Source: Hyphomonadaceae bacterium UBA1849
Lineage (GTDB): Bacteria > Pseudomonadota > Alphaproteobacteria > Caulobacterales > Hyphomonadaceae
Length of the DNA stretch: 64,000 nt
Assembly (NCBI GenBank): GCA_002338565.1
Contig: DDIN01000004.1
Coordinates: 104,604-168,603, forward strand
Direction of reading: 5' to 3'
The position numbers and the translations under genes are program-made. The notes beneath the pieces are model-generated. The model did not search any database, had not been told where the DNA came from, and was given only the letters and a program-made list of their open reading frames with translations. This document shows positions 16,528 to 25,256 of the stretch, one piece after another; the first letter of the stretch is position 1, and the number at the start of each line of letters is the position of its first letter.

Positions 16528-17331
16528 GTGAACGATTTCAGCAAGTCAGCAGAGCCTGTTCTATCCTCCACCATGCTGCTCCTCAAAGGTGAGGATGCCC
16601 CTACGGTACTCATGGTAAAACGCCATTATCAGATTGATTTTGCGTCCGGTGCCATGGTGTTTCCGGGCGGAAAAGTCAGCGCTGATGATCACCGGGAGGA
16701 CTGGGATGGCTGGTATCACGGGACGTATTCTGCTGACGAACTCGCCGCGCGAATTGGTGGCGTGAGAGAAGTTTTTGAAGAATCCGGAATTCTTCTCGCG
16801 ACCCGAAAAGGGGATTCGGCTGGGAAATTTGTAGGTCAGTCTGTTTGCAATGAACTCGCTGAATTTCGCTCGCCCGTAGACCGGGGTGAGATGAGTTTTC
16901 TGGAGCTGGTGCAAAAATATGAGCTGCAACTCGATCTGACAGATTTGCAGCCCTATGCCCACTGGATCACGCCAGACTTTATGCCCAAGCGCTTCGACAC
17001 GCGTTTCTATGTGGCGCGTGCGCCTGATGGGCAGGAGGCATTGCATGATGGCCGCGAAACGACGGAAGCAGTCTGGATAACGCCGACTGAAGTTCTGGAG
17101 AAGGCAGAGGCAGGAGAGGCGAAGCTCTTATTCCCGACACGCGTGAATCTGGAGCGATTGGAAGATCTGGGCTCTGTCTCGGCTATTTGCGAGTTCGCGC
17201 AGCCAGAAAACGTGGTCACAGTGCTTCCTGTCGTGGAGAGCGACGAAACCGGAAAATTTCTCCGCATACCAAAAGCGGCCGGTTATCGTGTGACAACCGA
17301 GCCGCTCGAAAGGGTCATGAAAACAGTCTGA
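16528..17331 (+). CDS. NUDIX hydrolase (NUDT19-like)
   Basis: 267-residue NUDIX protein beginning with GTG after GGAGAG. GAMVFPGGKV (residues 41-50) is the start of the NUDIX fold. The box is split by an insertion of about 20 residues before REVFEESGILL (80-90), which carries the metal-binding glutamates. This split box is seen in the NUDT19 family, some of which cleave CoA or acyl-CoA. The remainder includes HWITPDFMPKRFDTRFYVA. Substrate not determinable. The stop lies 3 bases from the stop of the converging Hpt gene. Confidence 0.88.
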   Translation: MNDFSKSAEPVLSSTMLLLKGEDAPTVLMVKRHYQIDFASGAMVFPGGKVSADDHREDWDGWYHGTYSADELAARIGGVREVFEESGILLATRKGDSAGKFVGQSVCNELAEFRSPVDRGEMSFLELVQKYELQLDLTDLQPYAHWITPDFMPKRFDTRFYVARAPDGQEALHDGRETTEAVWITPTEVLEKAEAGEAKLLFPTRVNLERLEDLGSVSAICEFAQPENVVTVLPVVESDETGKFLRIPKAAGYRVTTEPLERVMKTV

Positions 17332-17334
17332 GGA

Positions 17335-17835
17335 CTATTCGTATTCTGCGACGAGCTTGCCAGTCTGTGACTCGAGCTCTGTAGCCAGTGCCACACCAAG
17401 CGGGTGGTTTTCAGCTTTGATTTCGTCACGCATAGCTGTACGGCAAGCCTTGATGTGCGCATCAATCAGATTGACCGGTGCAATCGCACGCATCTCTTCA
17501 GACGCCAGAAGCTTGCAGAGTGAGTCTGCATAACGTGTGATGAGTGGGTAGCCGTAGGTTGTCGCCAGACCTTTCAGGTCGTGTGACATGCCAAAGACGT
17601 CGCTGAGTTGCTTCTCGCGATCGGTCAGCGGCTTGGCGTTCGCCCATGATGTTTCCACACGTGTGATCTCTTCATCCAGCCATGTGTCAAACTCACCTGA
17701 AAGCGACTCGAGCGCTTTTTCTGCAAGTTTGATTGCATCATTGCTGTTGAGGGAAAGTGGACCGCCGAGTTTGGCCTTCAACACGTTAGGAGGCGTAATA
17801 ATCTCTATTGGTTTCGCTTTACCCATTTGCCCCAT
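17335..17835 (-). CDS. Hpt (histidine phosphotransfer) domain protein
   Basis: 166-residue soluble helical protein. The four-helix Hpt motif is at about residues 75-110: GMSHDLKGLATTYGYPLITRYADSLCKLL, where His85 in HDLKG is the expected phosphorylation site. An N-terminal stretch of about 40 residues has no recognised fold. The start may instead be the ATG 9 bases downstream (17826), which has GGGGCAA before it. A free-standing Hpt protein normally relays phosphate between a hybrid kinase and a response regulator, but neither lies nearby. Confidence 0.75.
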   Translation of the reverse strand: MGQMGKAKPIEIITPPNVLKAKLGGPLSLNSNDAIKLAEKALESLSGEFDTWLDEEITRVETSWANAKPLTDREKQLSDVFGMSHDLKGLATTYGYPLITRYADSLCKLLASEEMRAIAPVNLIDAHIKACRTAMRDEIKAENHPLGVALATELESQTGKLVAEYE

Positions 17836-17911
17836 CCGCTAGCTAAGGATTTGGTGAACCCCTAAAGGCACATACTTTCCTTAAGATTTTGTTCGTGGCG
17901 ATTAGTGAATG

Positions 17912-18676
17912 TCAATGAGCGAACTGTTCCTGAAGGATTCTTTCTTCGAGAGCGTGTCCTTCGTCAAACAACATCACCAAAGGCTTGTTCCGGTCTTCAG
18001 TAATAGTAACTGATTCGACGTGCCTGACCTCCTGGTTGTCCGCTGAGGCGGCTACAGGGCGCAGTGTCGGGGTGTGAACATCAATCTGAACCGTCGCATT
18101 GTGGCGCAGAAGTGCGCCGCGCCAGCGACGGGGGCGGAACGGGCTTATTGGCGTCAGAGCAAGCAGGTTTGCGCCGATTGGAAGGATCGGGCCATGGGCG
18201 GACAGGTTATACGCTGTGGAGCCGGCAGGCGTTGCAACAAGGACGCCGTCGCATGAAAGCGAAGACATACGAACGCGCCCGTCTATTGTGATCTGCAGCT
18301 TTGCGGTCTGAGATGACTGGCGAAGCAGAGAAACTTCGTTGATCGCGAGATTATCTGAGACGTCCCCGTCCACAGTGCGTGTCTTCATTCGCAGCGGATA
18401 TATGACAGCACGCTCGGCGCGGTCCAGCCGCTCCATGAGCTTGTCTTCGCGGTAGTCGTTCATCAGGAAGCCAATCGTGCCCTGATTCATGCCGTAAACT
18501 GGTCGCGGGTCCGAGAACCGGCGACGCAGCGTGTCGAGCATGCAGCCGTCACCGCCAAGCGCGACGATGACATCAGCGTCAGCTTCATCGCACTGGCCAT
18601 ACTTCGCGATCATCGTGCGGAGCGCCTGCTGGGCTTCCGGACGTGCGCTGGCGACAAATGCGACTTTATTAGACAT
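17912..18676 (-). CDS. nadK: NAD kinase
   Basis: 254-residue enzyme that phosphorylates NAD to NADP with ATP. Key motifs: ALGGDGCMLDTL with GGDG at 41-44, MNQGTIGFLMN, DGVLVATPAGSTAYNLSAHGP. The open frame extends 20 codons further upstream, but AGGTAG precedes the ATG at 18676, which also matches the family's usual N-terminus (KVAFVAS). Divergent from the class II aldolase gene. Confidence 0.93.
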   Translation of the reverse strand: MSNKVAFVASARPEAQQALRTMIAKYGQCDEADADVIVALGGDGCMLDTLRRRFSDPRPVYGMNQGTIGFLMNDYREDKLMERLDRAERAVIYPLRMKTRTVDGDVSDNLAINEVSLLRQSSQTAKLQITIDGRVRMSSLSCDGVLVATPAGSTAYNLSAHGPILPIGANLLALTPISPFRPRRWRGALLRHNATVQIDVHTPTLRPVAASADNQEVRHVESVTITEDRNKPLVMLFDEGHALEERILQEQFAH

Positions 18677-18831
18677 CAATACTACCTGTTTTACTTCGCG
18701 CCGAGCATTGGCAGGTCTGCAGCTAAGGTCAAGCATACCGCTACGGCGTCAGGGCAATTCTCTTCAGGAATGATTGGCGTGGCCAGTTATTTCGTTTAGT
18801 CTCTCGAAAAAATTACCTCGGGAGAAACAAA

Positions 18832-19605
18832 ATGGCAGACGATCTGGGATTCGGTGACGTTAAATCACGTGTTTCAGCGGAAGAGTGGCAGGCGCGCGTA
18901 GACCTCGCAGCGCTTTATCGCCTCACAGCTTACCATGGTTGGGACGACCTTATTTTTACGCACATTTCCATGCGCGTTCCGGGTCCGGAACACCATTTCC
19001 TGATCAACCCATATGGCCTTCTCTTCGAAGAGATCACCGCATCATCTCTTGTGAAAGTCGATCTGGAAGGCGAGATCGTCGAGGACACACCGTACAATAT
19101 CAATCCGGCAGGCTTTACGATCCACTCAGCGATCCATGCCGCGCGTGAGGATGCTCGCTGCGTGATGCACCTGCATACGGATCAGGGCGTTGCTGTATCG
19201 GCTCAGAAGCACGGCCTTCTGCCAATTTCGCAACATGCCATGATCGCTCAGCACGAAGTCGCGTATCATGACTATGAGGGTGTCGCCCTGAACCATGACG
19301 AACGCGAGCGCATTGTTGCTGATATGGGCGACAAATCCATGCTCATTCTCCGCAATCACGGAACACTGACTTGCGGCGCAACCGCTGCGCAGACTTACAT
19401 GCGTATGTTCTATCTGGAACGCGCATGTAAAATGCAGATCATGGCACAGGCCGGCGGTGGGGAGCTGATCATTTGTTCCGAAGAAGTTCAGGATGTTGTC
19501 AAAGGACAGAGCAATCCGAAAGGCATGGCTGTTCTCTCAGACAAACTTCTCTGGCCAGCGGCGCTTCGCCGTCTCGATCGCAATCTTCCAGGATACGACG
19601 CCTAA
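18832..19605 (+). CDS. class II aldolase/adducin family protein
   Basis: 257-residue cytoplasmic protein with the zinc-site histidines of the class II aldolase fold: VMHLHTDQGVAV and LRNHGTLTCG. N-terminal part LTAYHGWDDLIFTHISMRVPG is characteristic of the adducin-head-like subgroup. GGGAGAA precedes the ATG. Sugar-phosphate aldolases of this fold keep a catalytic Glu/Tyr set I cannot confirm here, so the reaction is open. Two genes in the same direction follow closely (outer-membrane-type protein, CaiB-type transferase). Confidence 0.87.
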   Translation: MADDLGFGDVKSRVSAEEWQARVDLAALYRLTAYHGWDDLIFTHISMRVPGPEHHFLINPYGLLFEEITASSLVKVDLEGEIVEDTPYNINPAGFTIHSAIHAAREDARCVMHLHTDQGVAVSAQKHGLLPISQHAMIAQHEVAYHDYEGVALNHDERERIVADMGDKSMLILRNHGTLTCGATAAQTYMRMFYLERACKMQIMAQAGGGELIICSEEVQDVVKGQSNPKGMAVLSDKLLWPAALRRLDRNLPGYDA

Positions 19606-20282
19606 GCTTCCGGCTTCTGGCGGGATGGCTGCTAGTCGTCCAGCCAGCGACCGCGGCCGGTTGGGTTCAGGATGCGGGCAGTCTGTTCGCGCGAACCTCA
19701 CTGGCTTTGGAAGATCATGGACCGTTCAGCGCCAATCGCTCTGATCTTTATGCAGAGTATGGCCTGACGGATGACTGGACGCTCGCGGGCAAATTCGAAA
19801 CCGTCGATTTTGAGACGTCTAACGCGTTTGATGCAGATGGCTACCGGCTGCAGCTGCGTCGAGCGCTATGGCGGAGCGATTTCTGGTCGACCACGGCTGC
19901 GGTCGGGTATGTGGAAGGCGCGGCCATTGGCGGTCGTCTCGGGTGTGAAAGCAGAGGAGGCGAGATCGAGGTGGGTGTCGGGCATTCAGGTCTGCTGGGT
20001 GAGGACACATATTTTGCTGGACTTACCTTGGGGCACCGCAGCCATGAAAGTGACTGCCAGACGAACCGTTTGGAATTCGTCATGGGTGTCAGTGATGCGG
20101 ATGGTTTCAACTATACCACCCAATACTGGTCTGAGCGCGGGGATAATGGGAATAGCGACAAAGTCGAGTTTATGATTTCGCGGAATATAGGCGCGTTCGA
20201 AGCGGGTTTTGCGACACGCTATGAAATCGGCGGAGAGTTTGAGGAGCAGGCCTATGTGTTCTCGCTCGCGTTTCGCCATTGA
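19473..20282 (+). CDS. outer-membrane beta-barrel-type protein of unknown function
   Basis: After a hydrophobic export segment (FRLLAGWLLVVQPATAAG) the protein shows alternating beta-strand patterns ending in aromatic residues (LYAEYGLTDDWTLAGKFE, YVFSLAFRH at the end), as in small outer-membrane barrels. The start is a problem: no ATG or GTG is found before the signal sequence. The only usual start is TTG at 19473, which lies 133 bases inside the aldolase gene and would add about 45 residues ahead of the signal peptide; a CTG at 19551 is another option. The mature part is well supported, the 5' end is not. Confidence 0.6.
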   Translation: MFRRSSGCCQRTEQSERHGCSLRQTSLASGASPSRSQSSRIRRLSFRLLAGWLLVVQPATAAGWVQDAGSLFARTSLALEDHGPFSANRSDLYAEYGLTDDWTLAGKFETVDFETSNAFDADGYRLQLRRALWRSDFWSTTAAVGYVEGAAIGGRLGCESRGGEIEVGVGHSGLLGEDTYFAGLTLGHRSHESDCQTNRLEFVMGVSDADGFNYTTQYWSERGDNGNSDKVEFMISRNIGAFEAGFATRYEIGGEFEEQAYVFSLAFRH

Positions 20283-20343
20283 AACAGGACAATTGGGTCA
20301 GGACGGATCGAAAAGCCGCCGGCCCATCTGAGGAGGGAATAAT

Positions 20344-21513
20344 ATGACGGAAGCGACTGGTCCTCTGGCTGGCGTAAAAATTGTAGACATGTCGACGGTC
20401 GTGCTTGGACCGTTTGCGACACTCATACTGGCCGACCTTGGCGCTGAAGTTATCAAAATCGAGAATGGTACGGGCGATGTCATGCGCCGCGCAGGACCGT
20501 CTCCTGCACCCGGCATGGGGCCTATTTTTACGGCGCTGAACCGCAATAAGAAATCAATCCAGCTAGATGCCAAAACCGATGAGGGCAAAGCGGCCCTGAC
20601 GGAACTCCTCAAGGACGCCGATGTCTTCTTTCACAATGTTCGTCTTGCAGGCATGGAGCGGCTCAGCTTTGCCTATGATGATGTGGCGAAGATCAATCCA
20701 GATATCGTCTATGTGCACTGCGCGGGCTATGGGCAGGGCGGCGCTTATGAGAAACGTCAGGCGTATGACGACCTTATTCAGGTCGCGTCTGGCTTCTCCG
20801 ACCTTCTGAAACTGCGTGACGGCGGAGACCCGGCCTATATTCCGTCGCTCATCGCTGACAAGACCGTGGGGCTCTATGCCGTCTATGCGACGATTGCGGC
20901 GCTGTTCCATAAAGAACGGACAGGCGAGGGGCAGTTCGTTCAGGTGCCGATGTTCGAGACGTTTACATTCTTCCACATGGTTGAAAATCTCTATGGGGAG
21001 ACATGGCTGCCAGGTAATGGCCGTATGGCTTATACGCGGTCCATCAATGTAAACCGCAAGCCGTATGCGACAGCGGACGGTTATATCGGCCTTGTGCCGT
21101 ATTCAGATGACCAGTGGGAGCTCTTCTTCCAGATTGGTGGACGACCGGAAGTTTTCTCTGATCCAAAATTTGCGACCTATGAGGCCCGAACCGAAAATGT
21201 CGGGGAGCTGTACGGAATTATTGGAGAGGTCGCGAAAACCAAAACCACTGATGAATGGCTGGAGCTGCTCGACGAAGCGGAAATTCCGGTTATGGGCTTC
21301 AACTCCAATCTTGAAGTATTAACCGATCAGCACCTGAAAGATGTCGGTTTCTTCGAGGAGCGTCTCCACGAGATTGGCCATAGCTATCGTGCGATGAAAC
21401 ACCCCGTTGCGTTTTCCAGAACGCCTGCCAACATCCGTAGTGAGCCTCCCGTTTTGGGGCAGCATACAGAGATTGTGTTGTCGCAGTTGGGGCTTGGGGG
21501 AACATTCGACTGA
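20344..21513 (+). CDS. CaiB/BaiF-family CoA-transferase (class III)
   Basis: 389-residue family III CoA-transferase with the standard N-terminus LAGVKIVDMSTVVLGPFATLILADLGAEVIKIE, NRNKKSIQLD, and a likely catalytic aspartate in QAYDDLIQVASG. The end VLGQHTEIVLSQLGL is typical. GAGGAGGG lies 7 bases before the ATG. Second member of this family in the window and only distantly similar to the one at 13260. Position after a class II aldolase gene suggests a shared catabolic role, but the substrate is unknown. Confidence 0.9.
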   Translation: MTEATGPLAGVKIVDMSTVVLGPFATLILADLGAEVIKIENGTGDVMRRAGPSPAPGMGPIFTALNRNKKSIQLDAKTDEGKAALTELLKDADVFFHNVRLAGMERLSFAYDDVAKINPDIVYVHCAGYGQGGAYEKRQAYDDLIQVASGFSDLLKLRDGGDPAYIPSLIADKTVGLYAVYATIAALFHKERTGEGQFVQVPMFETFTFFHMVENLYGETWLPGNGRMAYTRSINVNRKPYATADGYIGLVPYSDDQWELFFQIGGRPEVFSDPKFATYEARTENVGELYGIIGEVAKTKTTDEWLELLDEAEIPVMGFNSNLEVLTDQHLKDVGFFEERLHEIGHSYRAMKHPVAFSRTPANIRSEPPVLGQHTEIVLSQLGLGGTFD

Positions 21514-21588
21514 TATCAGGCGTTTGACCTTCAGACGACTAGGGGTAACATCCGCATCGGGATGCCATTCGGCATGAGGGAGATTACA

Positions 21589-22428
21589 ATGCGGCTTTCG
21601 AAAGAAACCATTTCCAACAAAATTCTCAACGCTGCTCCGCGTGTGAATATGTCTCGACGTGAGCTTATTCGCGGACTGGCAGTTGGTTCAGTTGTGCCGA
21701 TTGTCACTAGCTGCACAACCAATCCGGAAACCGGTACAAGCCAGTTTCTGTTGGTAGGCGAAGGTCAGATCGCAACGATGGCTGCATCTGCCTGGACCGA
21801 GATGAAACAGCAGACACCATTGTCTACAAATTCCTCCCTGAACGCGCGCGTGAACCGTGTCTGGGAAAAGGTTGCGCAAGGCGCCGGCCGTGCCGATCAG
21901 GATTGGGAAATCGCTGTTTTTGATACGGACGATGCGAACGCATTCGTCATGCCGGGTAATAAGGTCGGCGTATATCGTGGTATCACCGAGCTGACGGAAA
22001 ATGACGACCAGCTCGCGTCCGTACTTGGTCACGAGGCAGGTCACGTTGCCGGACGACACGCGGCAGAACGCTATTCCATCGGTCTGGCGAGCCAGATCGC
22101 TCTGGTCGCGGGAACAGTGGCTATCCAGCAGTCTGACACGCTCCGTGAATACGGCGATACTATTGGTGTTCTCGGCGGCGCAGCGCTGCAATTTGGTGTT
22201 ATTCTGCCATATAGTCGTCGCCACGAACTCGAAGCTGACCGTCTCGGCGTCGACTATATGTATCGCTCCGGTTATCGCGTGAGTCAGGCGCCGCGTCTTT
22301 GGGAACTCATGGCTGCACGCAGCTCAGGCAATCGTCCACCAGAGTTTATGTCCACGCATCCGGATCCAGAGCGTCGGGCGACAGAACTTCGCCAGTACAT
22401 CAATGCGCGCGGTTACGATCTCGTCTGA
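21589..22428 (+). CDS. M48-family metalloprotease, lipoprotein
   Basis: 279-residue peptidase related to BepA/LoiP-type quality-control proteases of the outer membrane. The signal contains a twin-arginine-like SRRELIRGL (22-30) followed by a lipobox-like VTSC, lipid Cys at 42. Zinc site: LGHEAGHVAGRH (HEAGH 148-152), and the downstream HELEADRLGVDYM supplies the third ligand. Two ATGs upstream are in frame; GAGGGAGA before 21589 selects this start. Likely degrades misfolded envelope proteins. A terminator follows. Confidence 0.88.
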   Translation: MRLSKETISNKILNAAPRVNMSRRELIRGLAVGSVVPIVTSCTTNPETGTSQFLLVGEGQIATMAASAWTEMKQQTPLSTNSSLNARVNRVWEKVAQGAGRADQDWEIAVFDTDDANAFVMPGNKVGVYRGITELTENDDQLASVLGHEAGHVAGRHAAERYSIGLASQIALVAGTVAIQQSDTLREYGDTIGVLGGAALQFGVILPYSRRHELEADRLGVDYMYRSGYRVSQAPRLWELMAARSSGNRPPEFMSTHPDPERRATELRQYINARGYDLV

Positions 22429-22456
22429 TCCGCGACAGCAATGATACAGATATGAG

Positions 22457-22482
22457 AACGGCCTCTTTCGAGGCCGTTTTTT
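22457..22482 (+). terminator. intrinsic terminator after the M48 gene
   Basis: AACGGCCTC-TTTC-GAGGCCGTT plus T6, with the T-run ending at the stop of the converging SDR gene. Confidence 0.88.
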
Positions 22483-23188
22483 ATTTGGTTCTGAATTCGA
22501 CGCGTTCGCCGTGGACGGTGACATCATCGCCAAGCAGTTCAGCGAGCCTGGTCGCGACCTCTTCTGGCGGCGGCAGGCTGAGCGGATCTTCACCGGGCAT
22601 CGCATCGGCGCGCATGTCTGTGCGCACGGCGCCCGGGTCGAACAGATTGACGCGGATATCGCTGACCCTGGTTTCGTCAGCCCAGGCAGCAACCATGCCT
22701 TCAAGACCGGCTTTGGAGGCCTGATAAGCGCCCCAGAACGCGCGAGGGCGCGGCACGACACCTGATGTGATGAATACCGCGCGGCCAGCAGGGCTTGCGC
22801 GCAGAAGCGGGTCGAAAGACCGGATCAGACGCCAGTTTGCTGTCAGGTTCACATCAATCGTGCTATTAAATCCTGATGGAGTGATCGTTTGGAGCGGCCC
22901 CAGAGGGCCGAGAACGCCTGCATTGCCTACAAGGCCATCAAGCTTCTTCCAGCGCTCAAGAACGGCAACAGACAAACGCTCAATCGCATTGGCGTCCGTC
23001 AGGTCGAGCGGAACAAGTGTGACCTGTCCGCCAGCCGCTTTGATCTCATCGTCGAGCGCTTCCAAAGCTTTCTGGCTGCGAGCAACAGCGATGACGTGAT
23101 GATTGTGTTTTGTAGCGAGTTCGACGCACAACGCGCGTCCAATGCCACGAGATGCCCCGGTTACAAGGGTGAGTCTTTTATCAGTCAT
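22481..23188 (-). CDS. short-chain dehydrogenase/reductase
   Basis: 235-residue NAD(P)-dependent oxidoreductase with TGASRGIGRALCVELA at the N-terminus, NAG motif (LVGNAGVLGPLG), catalytic Ser in FITSGVV and YQASKAG (Tyr, Lys). It starts 19 bases after the purF stop in the same direction, so it is likely the last gene of a radA-cvpA-purF-SDR operon. An SDR after purF is a common alphaproteobacterial arrangement. Substrate unknown. Confidence 0.9.
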   Translation of the reverse strand: MTDKRLTLVTGASRGIGRALCVELATKHNHHVIAVARSQKALEALDDEIKAAGGQVTLVPLDLTDANAIERLSVAVLERWKKLDGLVGNAGVLGPLGPLQTITPSGFNSTIDVNLTANWRLIRSFDPLLRASPAGRAVFITSGVVPRPRAFWGAYQASKAGLEGMVAAWADETRVSDIRVNLFDPGAVRTDMRADAMPGEDPLSLPPPEEVATRLAELLGDDVTVHGERVEFRTK

Positions 23189-23207
23189 ATCGGCTTTATC
23201 TCAGCGC

Positions 23208-24665
23208 TTAGTCGTCGAGGAAAGACAATTGAGCATCGCGACCGACTTCTTCGTTGCGGCGGTCGATCAGACGGGTCGGATAATCGCCGGTAAAGCAGTG
23301 GTCTGCGTATTGAGGTGAGTTGGTATCGCGGGCGACATCGCCGACCGCCCAATAGAGGCCATCAACGGAAAGGAAGTCGAGGCTGTCGACTTCCAGTTCG
23401 CGGCGCATTTCTTCCAGCGAGTGGTTCGCAGCGAGCAGTTCGCGCTCGGACGGCATGTCGATGCCATAATAGTCCGGGAACTTGATCATCGGGCTTGCCG
23501 AGCGGAAGTGAATTTCCTTCGCGCCAGCTTCGCGAACCATGCTGACGATCTTTTTCGATGTGTTACCGCGGACGATGGAGTCGTCGACCAGAACCACACG
23601 CTTACCGTTCAGAACGAATTTGTTCGGCGCGTGCTTTTTAGAGACGCTCGTTTGTCGATCGACCTGTGTCGGCTCGATAAAGGTACGGCCCACATAATGG
23701 TTGCGAATGATACCAAGCTGGAACGGGATGTTGGATTCTTCTGCGTATCCCAGTGCCGCAGGTACGCCGCTATCTGGAACCGGCACAATCACGTCGGCAT
23801 CAGACGGGGCTTCCTGTGCAAGGCGCATCCCCATGCGGCGACGGACTTCATAGACGCTCTTGCCCTGAATAATGCTGTCAGGGCGGGCGAAATAGACGAA
23901 CTCAAACAGGCAAGGCGCGGTCGAGCGGCGCTGGAACGGTGTCAGGCTTTCTACGCCATTGTCTGTAATGATCACGACTTCGCCCGGTTCGATTTCGCGA
24001 ACGAATTTCGCACCGATCAGATCGAGCGCGCATGTTTCAGACGCCAGAACGCTCGTCCCGCCAAGATCACCCAGAACCAGGGGACGAAGACCTACAGGGT
24101 CGCGTGCGCCGATCAGCATTTCTTCTGTCAGCGCCACGAGCGCAAAGCCACCTTCAATCTGGCTGATCGCATCAACGAAGCGTTCTGTGATGCGTGCTTT
24201 ATCGGAGCGGGAGATGAGGTGGAGAATAACTTCGGTGTCCATGGTGGACTGGAAGATTGCGCCTTTGTCGACGAGCTGACGGCGCAGGGCACGGGAATTC
24301 GTCAAGTTGCCATTGTGGGCGATGGCGATACCGCCGCAATCAAGGTCAGCAAAAATAGGCTGAATGTTGCGAATGGCTGGCGTGCCTTGTGTCGGGTAGC
24401 GGTTGTGACCGATTGCAGATGATCCCGGCAGGCGCGTGCGCATGTCCTGACCGACAAAGTTATCGCCGACGAGACCGATATGGCGCTCGTTCACGAAGTA
24501 ACCGGATTTATCATCGTAGGTGGCGATGCCGCAGGCTTCTTGTCCGCGGTGCTGCAGAGCGTGGAGACCCAGCGCTGTAATGACAGACGCTTCAGGGTGT
24601 CGGAAAATGCCGAATACGCCGCATTCCTCGCGGAGCTTATCGTCATCATGGTCAAAAAACATCAT
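23208..24665 (-). CDS. purF: amidophosphoribosyltransferase
   Basis: 485-residue enzyme of the first committed step of purine synthesis (PRPP + glutamine to phosphoribosylamine). A 14-residue propeptide precedes the catalytic Cys15 (EECGVFGI), so it belongs to the processed, Bacillus-like class. The PRPP loop VVLVDDSIVRGNTSKK is present. Of the four cysteines that bind a 4Fe-4S cluster in B. subtilis PurF, the one before YGID is Asp (PDYYGID), and in the C-terminal CxxC only the second Cys remains (ADHCFTG), so a cluster is unlikely. Located 33 bases after cvpA. Confidence 0.96.
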   Translation of the reverse strand: MMFFDHDDDKLREECGVFGIFRHPEASVITALGLHALQHRGQEACGIATYDDKSGYFVNERHIGLVGDNFVGQDMRTRLPGSSAIGHNRYPTQGTPAIRNIQPIFADLDCGGIAIAHNGNLTNSRALRRQLVDKGAIFQSTMDTEVILHLISRSDKARITERFVDAISQIEGGFALVALTEEMLIGARDPVGLRPLVLGDLGGTSVLASETCALDLIGAKFVREIEPGEVVIITDNGVESLTPFQRRSTAPCLFEFVYFARPDSIIQGKSVYEVRRRMGMRLAQEAPSDADVIVPVPDSGVPAALGYAEESNIPFQLGIIRNHYVGRTFIEPTQVDRQTSVSKKHAPNKFVLNGKRVVLVDDSIVRGNTSKKIVSMVREAGAKEIHFRSASPMIKFPDYYGIDMPSERELLAANHSLEEMRRELEVDSLDFLSVDGLYWAVGDVARDTNSPQYADHCFTGDYPTRLIDRRNEEVGRDAQLSFLDD

Positions 24666-24698
24666 GGTTTAAGCTCCGATTTTTCGATCTGTTTAGTA

Positions 24699-25256
24699 CT
24701 AAGATCTGTCCGGCAGGTTTTCTGGAATTGCCTGCTGAACGGTGTCAGCTACCGCTGGAATAACGCTCTGTACCCAGATTACTGCCTGAATGAAATAGGG
24801 ATATGAAAAAGAATCCAGTACCCAGGAAATCTCGGCCTCTTCGATGAACGGGCGTGACACAAAAAGCACGAGAACGATGATCGCGAAGGCCCGCGCGACG
24901 CCAAAAACGAGGCCGGTCACACGGTCTACAAGCGTAATATCCGTGGATGTGTGGACGAAGCGGGAAAACTTACGTCCAAGCCAGGCCGCGAAAATATAGA
25001 TGAAGAGGAAGGTGACCGCGACGACAACGACCTCGATCATGATCGGGTCGATCGTGTCCGGCAGGGCGCCCTTCGCGAGTGGTGTCAGATAAAAATAAGC
25101 AAAGAACGCAGCGCCGAGCGCGAGAAGGAATGCCAGAATTGAGGCGACTTCGCGGATAAATCCCCGAGCCAGGGCCATCAGGGCTGAAACGAGTGTCAGC
25201 AGAATAACGATGACATCAAACATCGTCATATTCAGTGAGTTCAGCAGTTCACTCAT
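24699..25256 (-). CDS. cvpA: CvpA-family inner-membrane protein
   Basis: 185 residues with four hydrophobic segments, starting MTMFDVIVILLTLVSALMALARGFIREVASI, the CvpA signature (RGF/WxRE). Required for colicin V production in E. coli and linked to envelope stress; the mechanism is not settled. The ATG overlaps the end of radA by 8 bases, so translation is coupled. Placement before purF is conserved across bacteria. Confidence 0.93.
   Translation of the reverse strand: MSELLNSLNMTMFDVIVILLTLVSALMALARGFIREVASILAFLLALGAAFFAYFYLTPLAKGALPDTIDPIMIEVVVVAVTFLFIYIFAAWLGRKFSRFVHTSTDITLVDRVTGLVFGVARAFAIIVLVLFVSRPFIEEAEISWVLDSFSYPYFIQAVIWVQSVIPAVADTVQQAIPENLPDRS

Noticed and set aside
23421..24422. 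333-codon plus-strand open frame
   Set aside because: Antisense to purF; composition (many Cys, His, Arg) is that of a shadow frame.
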